Numbered from the stretch's first letter, positions 1 to 8,465 are shown. The stretch: 59,425 bases of DNA from Thermoplasmata archaeon (GCA_003942085.1 DQIQ01000001.1:88950-148374); one strand, 5' to 3'. Notes: generated by a model from the sequence alone, not told the origin. A program made the numbers and translations.

Positions 1-100
1 ATATTTTGCAGTCGAAGCATGATGCAATAACCATTCAAAGAGATCAATTCGAGGAGCCTGCATGCGTGGAAGCATTCATCTTGAAGTATATTATGGTATG

Positions 101-121
101 GAGAAAAAAAGAGAAAAAAAC
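101..121 (-). terminator. T-rich terminator after the C45-type hydrolase
   Basis: Read on the minus strand, two runs of seven T separated by CTC lie about 20-40 bp after the stop codon at 140. Archaeal transcription ends on such oligo-T tracts without needing a hairpin. The position fits the end of the single minus-strand gene. The call rests on composition and place only. Confidence 0.45.
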
Positions 122-139
122 TAAAGTAACAGGTGCATC

Positions 140-1480
140 TTAAGGAGGGTCGGCATCGAGCAAATCATAGAAATTAAAATAATGAGGCTTTACCTTAAAT
201 GCCATCTGGTCATGGGTAGCAAAACTAACCACCATATCACCGGTTGCCGCGCATGCGACCCATTGGTTCCATGCCTCGGCCATCCCGGTTCCTTTTCCCA
301 ACATTTCAATCAATCGTAAAAGAGGAAAACCTTCTCCATGGTACCCGGTTTGTAATACCTCCATGGTTTCGTTAAGGTTCAAGGTGCCCCATGAGACATA
401 GATTTGTTTACTCACTGATTCATACAATTGATATACTGCGAAAAAAGGACAGTTGGTTTTTTTGTACAGCAGGAGATTTAGAAATCCGATGAATCCCCGT
501 GGATCATAGCGATTTCGTTGGGTCTTTGCGATAGTCGGTTCAATGAATACATTCGTTCGTCGTACCACATGTTCGATAGCCCAGAAAGGTTGAGTGCTTT
601 CAACAGTGTCGTTATAGGTACCTATGTAGGTATGATTCGCGGTCTGTTCAAGAACGAACCCTTCAGCAGGGTCTGCCTGTGACACAACAAAGTTGAAACC
701 GTGAGTCCGATTTGTATTGAGCATCTCTAGTGCAACGGTCGCGTTTGTCGCATAGTCAAGGACTTGTTGCACGCGGAAATGATAGGGAGTTCCCTGGAAC
801 GTCTGATCTTTGCTCCAGCAGATCTGAATACCAAGAGCGACACCATGTAAATTCATTCCACCACCCGTATGAAACGACCCTGCGATCGAAGGGCATAGCG
901 AAGCTGAACCATTGGCCGGGTTTCGGACGATGAGGATCGTATTTTCATGAGCATATTTTCCGCTCACCGGATCTTGAATGTTTGAAGGCAAATCAAAACT
1001 CCGGGCGTGGTACAATTCCCCATCTACGGTTGCGGGACCCCAGGCGGCAATCCCGTAGCATCCATGATCTGCATATTCCACGGCCATTATAGACTCTGCA
1101 ATATCGTTAAAGGAGATGTTTGCACCATCGGCAATCCCCTGAATCTCCTGGACATATTCAGAAGGAACATACGGCTCCGAGGTGTTCCATAACATGAGCA
1201 GGTCACTCCGTGAGAGAAACTGATCAGCAAAATGTAAAAAAGCACGGACATTCTCCTGGACCTCTTCTCGTAACAAGTACCCGTGCTGATATCCCATCTG
1301 ATAATGTGATCCGCCGACATGAAGAATTGTGATATTGTCTTGTTCCTCGATCCAGCCTCCATCTAGCAATGCAGCAGAGGATAGATGTTGTTCATTTGTT
1401 GAAGCAGCTTTAACATAAGTTACTTGTGCGATTGGTAGTGCTAGTAACACGCAGAGACCGATAATCCAAATCTGTTTCAT
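140..1480 (-). CDS. Secreted C45-like N-terminal-nucleophile hydrolase (acyltransferase/phospholipase B-like)
   Basis: The 446-residue product starts with a signal peptide (KQIWIIGLCVLLALP). The segment DHGCYGIAAWG, about residue 140, looks like the nucleophile Cys of the C45/acyl-CoA:6-APA acyltransferase family, followed by the family-like G-x-LYHARSFD stretch. These Ntn hydrolases cleave amide bonds such as those of acyl-amino acids or ceramides; the substrate here is unknown. Several N-x-S/T sequons suit an exported glycoprotein. An in-frame ATG lies 8 codons upstream (1504), but GGAGGA sits 7 nt before the ATG at 1480, so that start is preferred. It is a single-gene unit with an oligo-T tract after its stop. 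Family assignment is fairly sure; function is inferred. Confidence 0.75.
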   Translation of the reverse strand: MKQIWIIGLCVLLALPIAQVTYVKAASTNEQHLSSAALLDGGWIEEQDNITILHVGGSHYQMGYQHGYLLREEVQENVRAFLHFADQFLSRSDLLMLWNTSEPYVPSEYVQEIQGIADGANISFNDIAESIMAVEYADHGCYGIAAWGPATVDGELYHARSFDLPSNIQDPVSGKYAHENTILIVRNPANGSASLCPSIAGSFHTGGGMNLHGVALGIQICWSKDQTFQGTPYHFRVQQVLDYATNATVALEMLNTNRTHGFNFVVSQADPAEGFVLEQTANHTYIGTYNDTVESTQPFWAIEHVVRRTNVFIEPTIAKTQRNRYDPRGFIGFLNLLLYKKTNCPFFAVYQLYESVSKQIYVSWGTLNLNETMEVLQTGYHGEGFPLLRLIEMLGKGTGMAEAWNQWVACAATGDMVVSFATHDQMAFKVKPHYFNFYDLLDADPP

Positions 1481-1771
1481 TGATGATTCCTCCAATCCAA
1501 CCATAGAATAACTTATTTATAAAAATGATGGTACGACAAATACCTTGGAAAAAGGCTGCTTGTCTATGGTTTTTCTTCAGATATCCCTGATGCGCTCCAG
1601 AATCTTAAACATATAATCATGATCATAACAGTTTGGATGCGAGGGAGACCAAATCTCCTGTTACTTTAGTGAGAAGAAATCATATTCTACTAAAAAATAC
1701 GAGTTAAAAGCTCATTAGTTTAATAAAGCAGGGCGTTTTATCTTTTCAAAACGAATAGGATGTAGGAGAGT

Positions 1772-2596
1772 ATGAAAGGAAAAATCGTGCTTATCACTGG
1801 TGCAACCTCAGGGATAGGAAAAGAAACCGCGCGGGCCTTAGCTCAGCTCGGAGCAAAAATCGTAATTACCACAAGGGACGCTCGGAGCGGGGAGCAAACA
1901 AAACAGGAACTGATACAATCGACAAAGAATGACAACATCGATGTTCTGTTTTGTGACTTATCTTCGTTTATCTCAATTCGAGAATGTTGCAATGAATTTC
2001 TAAAAAGATATTCCAGCTTACATGTGCTCATAAATAACGCAGGAATTGTGGAGTATCATCGAAGAGAATCAAAAGATGGTATTGAAAACACCTTTGCCGT
2101 CAATTATCTTGCCCCGTTTCTCATGACCAATCTTCTTCTCGATATTTTGAAAAAAAGCGCACCATCACGAATCATCAATCTTACCTCAGGGTTGCATTCA
2201 GGAACCATTCATTTTGATGACCTCGGATTTAACCATGGTTTTTCTGGGATGAAAGTGTACGGGCATTCGAAGCTTGCCATCATTCTATTTACGAGACTAC
2301 TGGCAGATCAGCTGAAAGGAACCGGGGTGACTGTGAATTGTGCCAACCCGGGCATGAGTGCGACAAATCTCAGCAGGGACGCTGGGTGGTTTTCCGCGAA
2401 AATTTTTAAACTGCTCGCAAAAGAAGCATCAATTGGGGCACAAACCCCAATATATCTTGCAAGCTCATCAGAAGTTGAAACAATAAGTGGAGAATATTTC
2501 GAGAAAAAAGCTGCCAAAACAACAAACAAAGAAACCTATGACATGGACGCTGCGAAAAAATTATGGGAGATAAGTAAAAAATACGTTGGGTTATAA
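1772..2596 (+). CDS. Short-chain dehydrogenase/reductase (SDR), retinol-dehydrogenase-like
   Basis: This is a 274-residue classical SDR. The Rossmann glycine motif TGATSGIG is at residues 9-16, NNAG is near residue 88, and the catalytic Ser (LTSGLHSG) and YGHSK tetrad members are near 145-170. These features support an NAD(P)H-dependent alcohol/ketone oxidoreductase of cytosolic type. The sequence resembles the WWOX/retinol dehydrogenase branch more than FabG, so a lipid-like or isoprenoid alcohol substrate is possible, but no substrate can be read from it. TAGGAGAG lies just before the ATG as a ribosome binding site. The gene stands alone, convergent with the small minus-strand genes at 2605-3002. 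Confidence 0.85.
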   Translation: MKGKIVLITGATSGIGKETARALAQLGAKIVITTRDARSGEQTKQELIQSTKNDNIDVLFCDLSSFISIRECCNEFLKRYSSLHVLINNAGIVEYHRRESKDGIENTFAVNYLAPFLMTNLLLDILKKSAPSRIINLTSGLHSGTIHFDDLGFNHGFSGMKVYGHSKLAIILFTRLLADQLKGTGVTVNCANPGMSATNLSRDAGWFSAKIFKLLAKEASIGAQTPIYLASSSEVETISGEYFEKKAAKTTNKETYDMDAAKKLWEISKKYVGL

Positions 2597-2604
2597 TCTG
2601 GTTT

Positions 2605-2808
2605 TCATTCCAATCCTTTCATATCGTCTTCGATGCGTTTATCGAGTTCCTTGTCCACTCCTTGTTCATGGGCGATTCTCTGCAGATCAGCGATAATGTT
2701 CTCCCAGAGAACCTGCTGGGCAAGTGCGTAATCCCATAGGTCTAGGCGTTTGGGCCCATCGCCTTTCTTGAATTCTTCCATCAGTTCTTTTTTGTCATCC
2801 TCATTCAT
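2605..2808 (-). CDS. Small acidic protein, second of a tandem paralogous pair
   Basis: A 67-residue unrecognised protein beginning MNEDDKKELMEEFKKG. It aligns without gaps over about 50 residues with the product of the gene just upstream: both have MNE-DKK, a DLW motif near residue 27, then LWE and a helical tail. AGGGAT lies about 6 nt before the ATG at 2808. A longer open frame upstream only reads back through the neighbour and is rejected. The gap between the two genes is 11 nt, so they form one transcript. Composition is helical and acidic. No family or function is recognised. Confidence 0.6.
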   Translation of the reverse strand: MNEDDKKELMEEFKKGDGPKRLDLWDYALAQQVLWENIIADLQRIAHEQGVDKELDKRIEDDMKGLE

Positions 2809-2819
2809 TGGTGATCCCT

Positions 2820-3002
2820 TCAGTCTTCTTCGACTACCTTTCCTTTCGAAGGATTTGCTGCTTGCGCAATCATCGACATTTCTGCAAGTATTTCTTCCCA
2901 AAGCGCTTCTTGGTCAACAGCGAAATACCACAGGTCCAACTTCTTGTCCATATCTGCTTTTTTGAAATCGTCAAGAAATACTTTTTTATCTTCTTCGTTC
3001 AC
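2820..3002 (-). CDS. Small acidic protein, first of a tandem paralogous pair
   Basis: A 60-residue unrecognised protein starting at GTG, with AGGGAT upstream in a context very like that of its downstream paralogue. It carries the same MNEEDKK start, the LDLW motif and the LWEEILAEM helix. A TATA-like run (minus strand of about 3037-3046) sits at a suitable distance for a promoter of the pair. The duplication of such a small gene in tandem points to a protein that works as a dimer or as two sub-functionalised subunits. That is inference only. Confidence 0.6.
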   Translation of the reverse strand: MNEEDKKVFLDDFKKADMDKKLDLWYFAVDQEALWEEILAEMSMIAQAANPSKGKVVEED

Positions 3003-3323
3003 GGGAAATCCCTACTAGCAATACGGAAATAGCAATGCCATATATATTTCTTTATTGTTTTGTTAACACATCATTTTCTGGATTGTATCATCTACTCAAA
3101 GTCTCGATGAATCAGGTGTATCTTTGTGTGAAAGTTGTGATCGAAAACAATCGCAGGGTATATTTTAGGTAGAGGATGATACATGGCACAAGGTGGACCT
3201 GAAGGAAACAACGAGACGTAACCCTTGATTAGGACCAATTATCGTCTCTATACACATAAAAAATTGCAGAGAGTGCCAAAGATTGTAAACATATTTAAAT
3301 AAAGAGTTGATATATGACCTGGG
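3003..3323. promoter_or_regulatory. Divergent promoter region, otherwise empty
   Basis: This 321-bp gap lies between divergently transcribed genes. It holds a TATA-like run CCATATATATTTC near 3037 (serving the minus-strand pair) and ATTTAAAT at 3293-3300 (serving the plus-strand gene at 3324, 27 bp from its ATG). Only a 12-codon open frame (from 3183) was found inside it and nothing supports it. No RNA gene is seen. Confidence 0.4.
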
Positions 3324-4160
3324 ATGCGTATGGGATGGGACAAAATATTCAATTGCGAACATTGTGGTAAGAAATTATGGACATCGTATCGTAAATTACC
3401 AGATGGCAAGGTTGTTTGTAACGAGTGTTATACCTTTCATTTAATGCAGCTTTTAGACAAGATAAACGACAATAAAGCATACGACATTGTCTATAATTTT
3501 GTTGAGAAATATCAAGGGAAATTTCCTGCTGATTTATTAGGAGAGCTTTCTCGGTTACTTTCAATAAAATACAAAATTACCATGGATGCAATGACCTTAC
3601 GTGAAGTGTCACAGATCATATGGGATAAAATCGAACAAGAAAATAAACTTGTGAAGCTAGCGAAACTTGAACGGGATTTGAAACGAGACACCTCATCTCA
3701 AGATTATTATTGCGAAGTCTGCAATGTGAAACTGCCAAAAACAGAATATGATTATTCCATGACGAACTTCGGAAAATCTCTCTGCCTGCATCATCAGCGT
3801 GAAAAACGGGCGTCCCCACATGCGTTGAAATTATATGAAGCAATGAGGAAACGAGGGGTATTCTGTGAGCTGGAATCATATAACAGTTCCAAACATATTG
3901 ATATTGCTGTACGGGACGCACGGTTGTATATTGGCATAGATGGCGAACACCATAATTTAGACCCTGAACAGCTCGTGATAGATCTGATGAAGGATGAAGA
4001 ATCATCCAAAGAAGGATTTGCGACAAAACGGTATTCACTTAAAGAGATCGATGAAAGTTTAGATGGAATAGCAGATGCGTTGACTGAAGTAATCAAACAA
4101 CGGGCTAAAAAATTCCAGCAAGAAAAATTTTTCCCGCAAGAGTCAATCAAAAATTTCTGA
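3324..4160 (+). CDS. Double zinc-ribbon protein with a C-terminal endonuclease-like (DUF559/Vsr-like) domain
   Basis: The 278-residue protein has an N-terminal zinc ribbon (CEHCGKKL ... CNECY, residues 10-36), a helical middle, a second ribbon (CEVCNVKL ... CLHH, residues 131-157) and a C-terminal segment HIDIAVRDARLYIGIDGEHH that resembles the beta-hairpin core of DUF559/very-short-patch-repair PD-(D/E)XK folds. In those families the second strand normally reads E-x-D-G; here the Glu position is Gly (IGIDG), so nuclease activity is uncertain. ATTTAAAT lies 27 bp before the ATG and there is no Shine-Dalgarno, so the mRNA is probably leaderless. A second ATG two codons in is possible. A small frame starts on its stop codon (TGATG). 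Confidence 0.6.
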   Translation: MRMGWDKIFNCEHCGKKLWTSYRKLPDGKVVCNECYTFHLMQLLDKINDNKAYDIVYNFVEKYQGKFPADLLGELSRLLSIKYKITMDAMTLREVSQIIWDKIEQENKLVKLAKLERDLKRDTSSQDYYCEVCNVKLPKTEYDYSMTNFGKSLCLHHQREKRASPHALKLYEAMRKRGVFCELESYNSSKHIDIAVRDARLYIGIDGEHHNLDPEQLVIDLMKDEESSKEGFATKRYSLKEIDESLDGIADALTEVIKQRAKKFQQEKFFPQESIKNF

Positions 4161-4291
4161 TGTATGATAGTTACTTCGCCAACAATCGAATCTTACGAAA
4201 CACTCTACACGCCATGTTTTCACAGCTCGATGCACTAGACCGTGGAGGCATCACAAACCCCTATCCTTACGGGAGAGGTCAGATGGAATAA
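4160..4291 (+). CDS. Possible 43-residue protein coupled to the zinc-ribbon/nuclease-fold gene
   Basis: The ATG overlaps the stop of the preceding gene (TGATG), a typical arrangement for translational coupling. The product begins MYDSYFANNR and ends PYPYGRGQME, with no recognised domain. There is no Shine-Dalgarno of its own beyond what lies inside the upstream gene. It could equally be chance; the only support is the overlap and an uninterrupted frame. Confidence 0.3.
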   Translation: MYDSYFANNRILRNTLHAMFSQLDALDRGGITNPYPYGRGQME

Positions 4292-4385
4292 TTTTCGTTT
4301 GGAAGTGATTTAATAGAAACATCAGTCCATCATGAAATGAAAAACTATTAATAAGAAAAAATCCTCATAGGATCCGGGAGTATCT

Positions 4386-4856
4386 ATGGAAAAAGCAACC
4401 TTTGGCGCAGGCTGTTTCTGGCATGTCGAAGAAGCATTTCGACAGCTCAAAGGAGTCATCTCGACAACGGTGGGGTACACGGGAGGGACATTGAAAAATC
4501 CGACCTACGAAGACGTCTGCACTGACAAAACCGGGCATGCAGAGGTGGTCGAAGTGACCTTTGAGGCAAAGAAAATCACCTACGAGGAGCTATTAACTGT
4601 ATTTTGGGACATCCATGACCCGACTACAAAAAATCGACAAGGACCAGATGTTGGAACACAATACCGATCAGCAATCTTCTATCATACACCAGAACAAAAG
4701 ACAGCAGCTGAGCAATCAAAAAAGAACCTCGATCAATCAGGAAAATACAAAAAAAAGATTGTAACTGAAGTCACAGCGGTAACGACTTTCTATCCTGCGG
4801 AAGACTACCACCAACACTATTTGGCAAAACACGGACTCGCTGCGTGTCCTCGCTGA
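4386..4856 (+). CDS. msrA: Peptide methionine sulfoxide reductase MsrA
   Basis: A 156-residue MsrA that reduces the S-epimer of methionine sulfoxide in proteins and free Met. The nucleophile Cys lies in GAGCFWHVEE (residue 10), followed by the family signatures GYTGG, HAEVVEV, DPTT and GTQYRSAIFYH. A C-terminal Cys (GLAACPR) may act as the resolving thiol. GGGAG precedes the ATG. No MsrB neighbour is present; the genes that follow are on the same strand but unrelated. Confidence 0.95.
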   Translation: MEKATFGAGCFWHVEEAFRQLKGVISTTVGYTGGTLKNPTYEDVCTDKTGHAEVVEVTFEAKKITYEELLTVFWDIHDPTTKNRQGPDVGTQYRSAIFYHTPEQKTAAEQSKKNLDQSGKYKKKIVTEVTAVTTFYPAEDYHQHYLAKHGLAACPR

Positions 4857-4935
4857 AAAAATATTGTTACCACTTTCATCCAGGCACATAAAGTTTATCT
4901 TTATGAAACAGATTCTACATCAAAGGGCGAATGGT

Positions 4936-5760
4936 ATGACGTCATTAGGGAAAAAGAAAATACTCCAGGCAGGAAATATCCTTGCGATGATTATCACTAT
5001 TATAGTAAACGCTCTTGCGGTCATCCTTCCACTGAACGGAAAAACAACAGCATATCTTTCAGATAAATACCCAAACCTATTTGTTCCCGCGGGACTCACC
5101 TTTTCAATCTGGGGCATCATCTATATCCTTTGGGTTGTCTTTGCGGTGTATCAGGCACGAGACTTGTTCAGAAAAGAAGCTCTTGAGATGCCATTTCTTC
5201 ATCAGATCACGTTTCTATTTATTCTGAGCTGTGTTGCAAACAGCGCCTGGATTTTCCTGTGGCATTACGAATATGTCGGTCTGTCGTTACTTATGATGAT
5301 CATCCTTCTGCTCTCACTTATCGCAATATACCTTCGTCTCAACATCGGCAAATCAAACGTCAGCATCGCGGAAAAACTCTGCGTCCATGTTCCGTTCAGC
5401 GTTTATCTTGGGTGGATAACGATTGCGACGATCGCAAATGTCACCGCGTTGCTTGTCTCGGTGAAATGGGACGGTTTTGGGATTGACCCTCTCACTTGGA
5501 CAATCATCATTATCGCAATCGGAACACTCCTAACCGCTCTGATGCTTGCGCTCCGAAAAGATATCGCGTTTAGTCTGGTCGTTCTCTGGGCGTTCTTTGG
5601 CATCTGGATGAAACGAATGACCCAGCCTAATACCATCACCGATGTAAATGTTGCGACCACTGCGAGCATCGCCATCGTACTCATCGCTGCTGGTCTGCTT
5701 GCGGTCGCGGGATATCAATTGATGAGCAAGAACAGACAAAAATCAGCAAAAAAAACCTAA
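4936..5760 (+). CDS. TspO/tryptophan-rich sensory protein-like integral membrane protein
   Basis: The product (274 residues) has about seven or eight hydrophobic segments and features of TspO/MBR relatives: AGLTFSIWGIIYILW in the second helix, CVANSAWIFLWHYEY in the fourth, and Trp-rich inner helices. These proteins bind porphyrins or lipids in other organisms; the role here is not shown. The open frame runs back to 4864 and another ATG lies at 4903, but AAGTTTATCTT at about 4888-4898 looks like the TATA box, which puts transcription start near 4920 and favours the ATG at 4936. It is longer than canonical five-helix TspO, as in the family of larger archaeal and eukaryotic relatives. Confidence 0.6.
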   Translation: MTSLGKKKILQAGNILAMIITIIVNALAVILPLNGKTTAYLSDKYPNLFVPAGLTFSIWGIIYILWVVFAVYQARDLFRKEALEMPFLHQITFLFILSCVANSAWIFLWHYEYVGLSLLMMIILLLSLIAIYLRLNIGKSNVSIAEKLCVHVPFSVYLGWITIATIANVTALLVSVKWDGFGIDPLTWTIIIIAIGTLLTALMLALRKDIAFSLVVLWAFFGIWMKRMTQPNTITDVNVATTASIAIVLIAAGLLAVAGYQLMSKNRQKSAKKT

Positions 5761-5832
5761 CGACGACAGAAAATACCTTTGCTTTTCAGGAGAATACCTT
5801 TTAATACGACGCAGGATGTACCCGCGAACCAT

Positions 5833-6474
5833 ATGGTTAAAGTGATCTCTTTTGACTTCGATGGGACCATCGCCAGCCATAAGTTCGCAGACAAATTCTG
5901 GCTTGAAGGTGTACCACGACTCTATGCTAAACAGAATGATATGAGCCTGAAGTCAGCCAAGAAATATCTTTTCGAAGAATACGACAAAATAGGAGACAGC
6001 CGCATCGAATGGTACGACCCTGCGTACTGGTTCAACCGATTCAAGATAGACAGTGACTGGAACGACCTGCTGAAATACTACCAGCAATCAGTCGAGATCT
6101 ATCCTGATGTCGCCCCGGTATTGCAGCGACTCTCACAACACTATAGCCTCATCATCAGCTCAAACGCCAAAAGGGAGTTCATCGACATCCAACTCGACGC
6201 ATCCCAGCTCAGACACTACTTTACCAATATCTTTTCATCCACCTCTGATTTTCATACCGTAAAAAAAGTCACAGACTTTTATGGAATGATCTGTAAAAAA
6301 CTCTCTGTTCAACCACAAGACATGGTCCATATCGGTGACCATAAAGAGTTCGATTATCTCTCCCCACAAAAACTCGGCATCACCGCGTTTTACTTAGACA
6401 GAACCAAAACAAGCACAGGACCTGACATCGTACATGACTTTGCTCAATTCGAAGAGATTCTTCTAAAAAATTGA
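5833..6474 (+). CDS. HAD-family hydrolase
   Basis: A 213-residue haloacid-dehalogenase-type phosphatase. Motif I is FDFDGT (residues 7-12), motif II is ISSNAK, and motif IV is HIGDHKEFDY, with a helical cap between residues 15 and 95. The phosphorylated substrate cannot be read from sequence. The frame is open back to 5779, but TTTTAATA at 5798-5805 lies about 30 bp before the ATG at 5833, favouring a leaderless start there at the family's normal N-terminus (MVKVISFDFDGT). Confidence 0.85.
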   Translation: MVKVISFDFDGTIASHKFADKFWLEGVPRLYAKQNDMSLKSAKKYLFEEYDKIGDSRIEWYDPAYWFNRFKIDSDWNDLLKYYQQSVEIYPDVAPVLQRLSQHYSLIISSNAKREFIDIQLDASQLRHYFTNIFSSTSDFHTVKKVTDFYGMICKKLSVQPQDMVHIGDHKEFDYLSPQKLGITAFYLDRTKTSTGPDIVHDFAQFEEILLKN

Positions 6475-6510
6475 ACAGCGAATCATCTGCATTGTAAATG
6501 AGATATCCAT

Positions 6511-6540
6511 AGAAAAAAATAGAAAAAGAAAAAAAATAAA
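6511..6540 (-). terminator. Oligo-T terminator of the translation/PAC2 operon
   Basis: On the minus strand three T-rich runs (six to eight T each) follow within 40 bp of the PAC2 stop at 6551. This is the expected form of an archaeal terminator. The convergent HAD gene ends at 6474 on the other strand. Confidence 0.55.
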
Positions 6541-6550
6541 TTACCAGAGA

Positions 6551-7315
6551 TCATCCGATATAACGAATATCATCTGGTTTTTCTTTAACCATCGTTTCCA
6601 TCTCATTGAGCTGCTGCGCGATGTACTCTATCTCCTTTGCTTTTTCCTCAAGCCGGGACAAATCAATATCAACACTCACCGCCTTTGTGAGCACCTTGAG
6701 AACCGCTTTAGCACTCTTCGGGTCAACGAGATACCCAGGGGTTTCACCCATAAAACAGGTACCAGCCATACCCCGGAGTTTGCCTAAGCCAAGGAGCAGC
6801 CCACTCGCACCAATAATTCCACCACCAGGTTCGTTTTTCTTAAACACCGCACCATACTTTTTCATGGTTTTTACCAAATGAGCATCGGTGGTTGCAAAAA
6901 GGACCTTTGGTTCTTTGATCTCCCGACCAAGACCATACCCACCAAGAGTGAACATTTGTTTCACACCAAGACCCTGGACGATATCAAGGATCGATTCTGC
7001 AAGCTCATATTGCCCTTGTGACGAGAGCCCCTGATAATCCCCAGTTAAAAGAACAAGGTCCTTCTGACCACGTTTCTTTGCTTTCCAATAATAAAACTCG
7101 TTGTTGACCAGCTTGATGGTCCCATCAGGGTTAATGAACACCTGCGGCGGAAAATCTTTGCTGTACATCTCAGCGAATTTCTTTGCTTTAAGCGTATCAA
7201 TCAGATGTTCAACAGCAAGCTTTCCAACATTCCCGATCCCAGGCAATCCTTCAATAAAAATCGGGTTTTTAAGCTTCGGCTGTTTCTCAATGTATTTTAT
7301 CTCCACTAATTTCAT
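6551..7315 (-). CDS. PAC2-family protein (archaeal proteasome-assembly-chaperone-like)
   Basis: A 254-residue PAC2/COG2047-type protein. The signature FIEGLPGIGNVGKLA (residues 20-34), the LLTGDYQG strand and the glycine-rich GGYGLGREI and NEPGGGIIGASGLLLG segments match the archaeal family related to eukaryotic proteasome assembly chaperone 2. The C-terminal helix (residues 218-245) is coiled. It is the last gene of the eL44-eS27-aIF2alpha-nop10 operon, an arrangement conserved in many archaea; its start overlaps the nop10 stop (ATGA). Biochemical role is not established. Confidence 0.9.
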   Translation of the reverse strand: MKLVEIKYIEKQPKLKNPIFIEGLPGIGNVGKLAVEHLIDTLKAKKFAEMYSKDFPPQVFINPDGTIKLVNNEFYYWKAKKRGQKDLVLLTGDYQGLSSQGQYELAESILDIVQGLGVKQMFTLGGYGLGREIKEPKVLFATTDAHLVKTMKKYGAVFKKNEPGGGIIGASGLLLGLGKLRGMAGTCFMGETPGYLVDPKSAKAVLKVLTKAVSVDIDLSRLEEKAKEIEYIAQQLNEMETMVKEKPDDIRYIG

Positions 7316-7485
7316 TGTCTCAGATCTTCCCCGTTTCTTTTTTTTAACGCCCGACGGTATTTCCCATAATGATCCTGTGGCGAGAACCGCGCAGGTTTGT
7401 TAGATACCGTTTTTTCCTTGCAGCTGGAACAAACTGGATGCAAAGTATAGCTTTGACAGTGATTACAATATAGTATTTCAGTCAT
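7312..7485 (-). CDS. nop10: Ribosome biogenesis protein Nop10
   Basis: A 57-residue H/ACA RNP subunit found by reading the gap between aIF2-alpha and PAC2. It starts MTEILYCNHCQSYTLHPVC, with a zinc ribbon (C7-x2-C10 ... C19-x2-C22) and then the conserved linker SNKPARFSPQDHYGKYRR. Nop10 joins Cbf5, L7Ae and Gar1 in guide-RNA pseudouridylation. Its ATG overlaps the aIF2-alpha stop by one base (TAATG) and its TGA overlaps the PAC2 ATG (ATGA), so the three are translationally coupled. Confidence 0.95.
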   Translation of the reverse strand: MTEILYCNHCQSYTLHPVCSSCKEKTVSNKPARFSPQDHYGKYRRALKKRNGEDLRQ

Positions 7486-8273
7486 TATTCTTCGACTTCG
7501 CGTTGAAACTCACATTCACCTTTTATTTTTGTCATATACGCTTCTGCCCGCTCAACTGCTTTTTTCATCTGTGATTCCGCTATCTTATAATCTGGAGCTT
7601 TTACTTTTACCATGTATCGCGGTGCACCAATGTATTTAATGTCAATAGTCACATCATCAAACTCGCTTTTTTCCGCGATAGCAAGCGCTTCCTTGATATG
7701 AGTTATTCCGTCAGGCATATATGACGTGAGAAGCAACATGCCTTTAATCTCAACGAAAGGAACCGTGATGCTGTTCTTTGCAACCTCTTCAAATTTCTTC
7801 AGCCAGTCCCCAGAAAAACCATCGTTTCTCAGGGTGTTTGCATCATAAGCGCATTCCTCGAATACCGCATACATCGTCCCGTATTTCTTAACGAGCGCAT
7901 CGCCGAATTCTTTATAACATTGATCCACTGTTTTACCGAGCACCTGGGCGACCATCTCAAAGAGTTTGGTTGCTTTTTGCGCATTCTTCCAATCCTGAAT
8001 TTTCTCTCTTCGTTGATGATCATTGACCTTCTTAAGGGAAAGATCGATATGCTTCTTTGCCGCATCAACATGGACAACCTTACAGACGACCTTTTGTTTT
8101 TCTCTGACAAAATTACGGATACGTTTTACCCAACCAGTCGCTATTTCAGAAATGTGGATGAATCCTTCCCTATTTGGGTATTCATCAAGTGACACAAACG
8201 CGCCAAAGCCTTGGACTTTGGTTATAGTACCAACAACGAGTTCTCCTTCTTCAGGGTACTCCTTCTTCAACAT
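7485..8273 (-). CDS. Translation initiation factor aIF2 subunit alpha
   Basis: A 262-residue protein with an N-terminal S1 domain (LVVGTITKVQGFGAFVSLDEY, HISEI), a helical middle and a C-terminal alpha/beta domain that binds the gamma subunit (PRYMVKVKAPDYK). The aIF2 trimer carries initiator Met-tRNA to the small ribosomal subunit. A longer open frame to 8369 would run into eS27 and is rejected; the ATG at 8273 gives the family's usual length. It sits 11 nt after eS27 in the conserved eL44-eS27-aIF2alpha-nop10 order. Confidence 0.95.
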   Translation of the reverse strand: MLKKEYPEEGELVVGTITKVQGFGAFVSLDEYPNREGFIHISEIATGWVKRIRNFVREKQKVVCKVVHVDAAKKHIDLSLKKVNDHQRREKIQDWKNAQKATKLFEMVAQVLGKTVDQCYKEFGDALVKKYGTMYAVFEECAYDANTLRNDGFSGDWLKKFEEVAKNSITVPFVEIKGMLLLTSYMPDGITHIKEALAIAEKSEFDDVTIDIKYIGAPRYMVKVKAPDYKIAESQMKKAVERAEAYMTKIKGECEFQREVEE

Positions 8274-8284
8274 GTAGAAAAACC

Positions 8285-8461
8285 TTATTCGATGGTCTCT
8301 AAAATCGTTCCTTTTATCCGAGCTTTCCCACCATTTGGGGTCGCAAGTTTGCTGCCACAAATATGGCAAAGTACCGTAGTACTTGCCTTATCAAACAGAA
8401 CTTGTTCATTTTCACAATCATTGCATCGTACTTTAATGAACCTGCTTTTAGGTTGATCCAT
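8285..8461 (-). CDS. Ribosomal protein eS27
   Basis: A 58-residue small-subunit protein with the zinc ribbon C-x2-C (RCNDCENEQ) and C-x2-C (LCHICGSKL), ending in ARIKGTILETIE. An in-frame GTG lies 4 codons upstream at 8473, but GGTGAA (which includes that GTG) is well spaced as the ribosome binding site for the ATG at 8461. It follows the eL44 stop by 4 nt. Confidence 0.92.
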   Translation of the reverse strand: MDQPKSRFIKVRCNDCENEQVLFDKASTTVLCHICGSKLATPNGGKARIKGTILETIE

Positions 8462-8465
8462 AGGT

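Noticed and set aside
730-1362. Small open frames on both strands within the C45-type hydrolase gene
   Set aside because: They lack ribosome binding sites and lie inside a well-supported gene.
3324-3363. The ATG at 3314 as the start of the zinc-ribbon gene
   Set aside because: It is in a different frame from the protein; the in-frame ATG at 3324 has the correct TATA spacing.
8274-8369. N-terminal extension of 32 residues on aIF2-alpha
   Set aside because: It would overlap the eS27 gene in another frame and is not part of the family; the ATG at 8273 gives the normal length.
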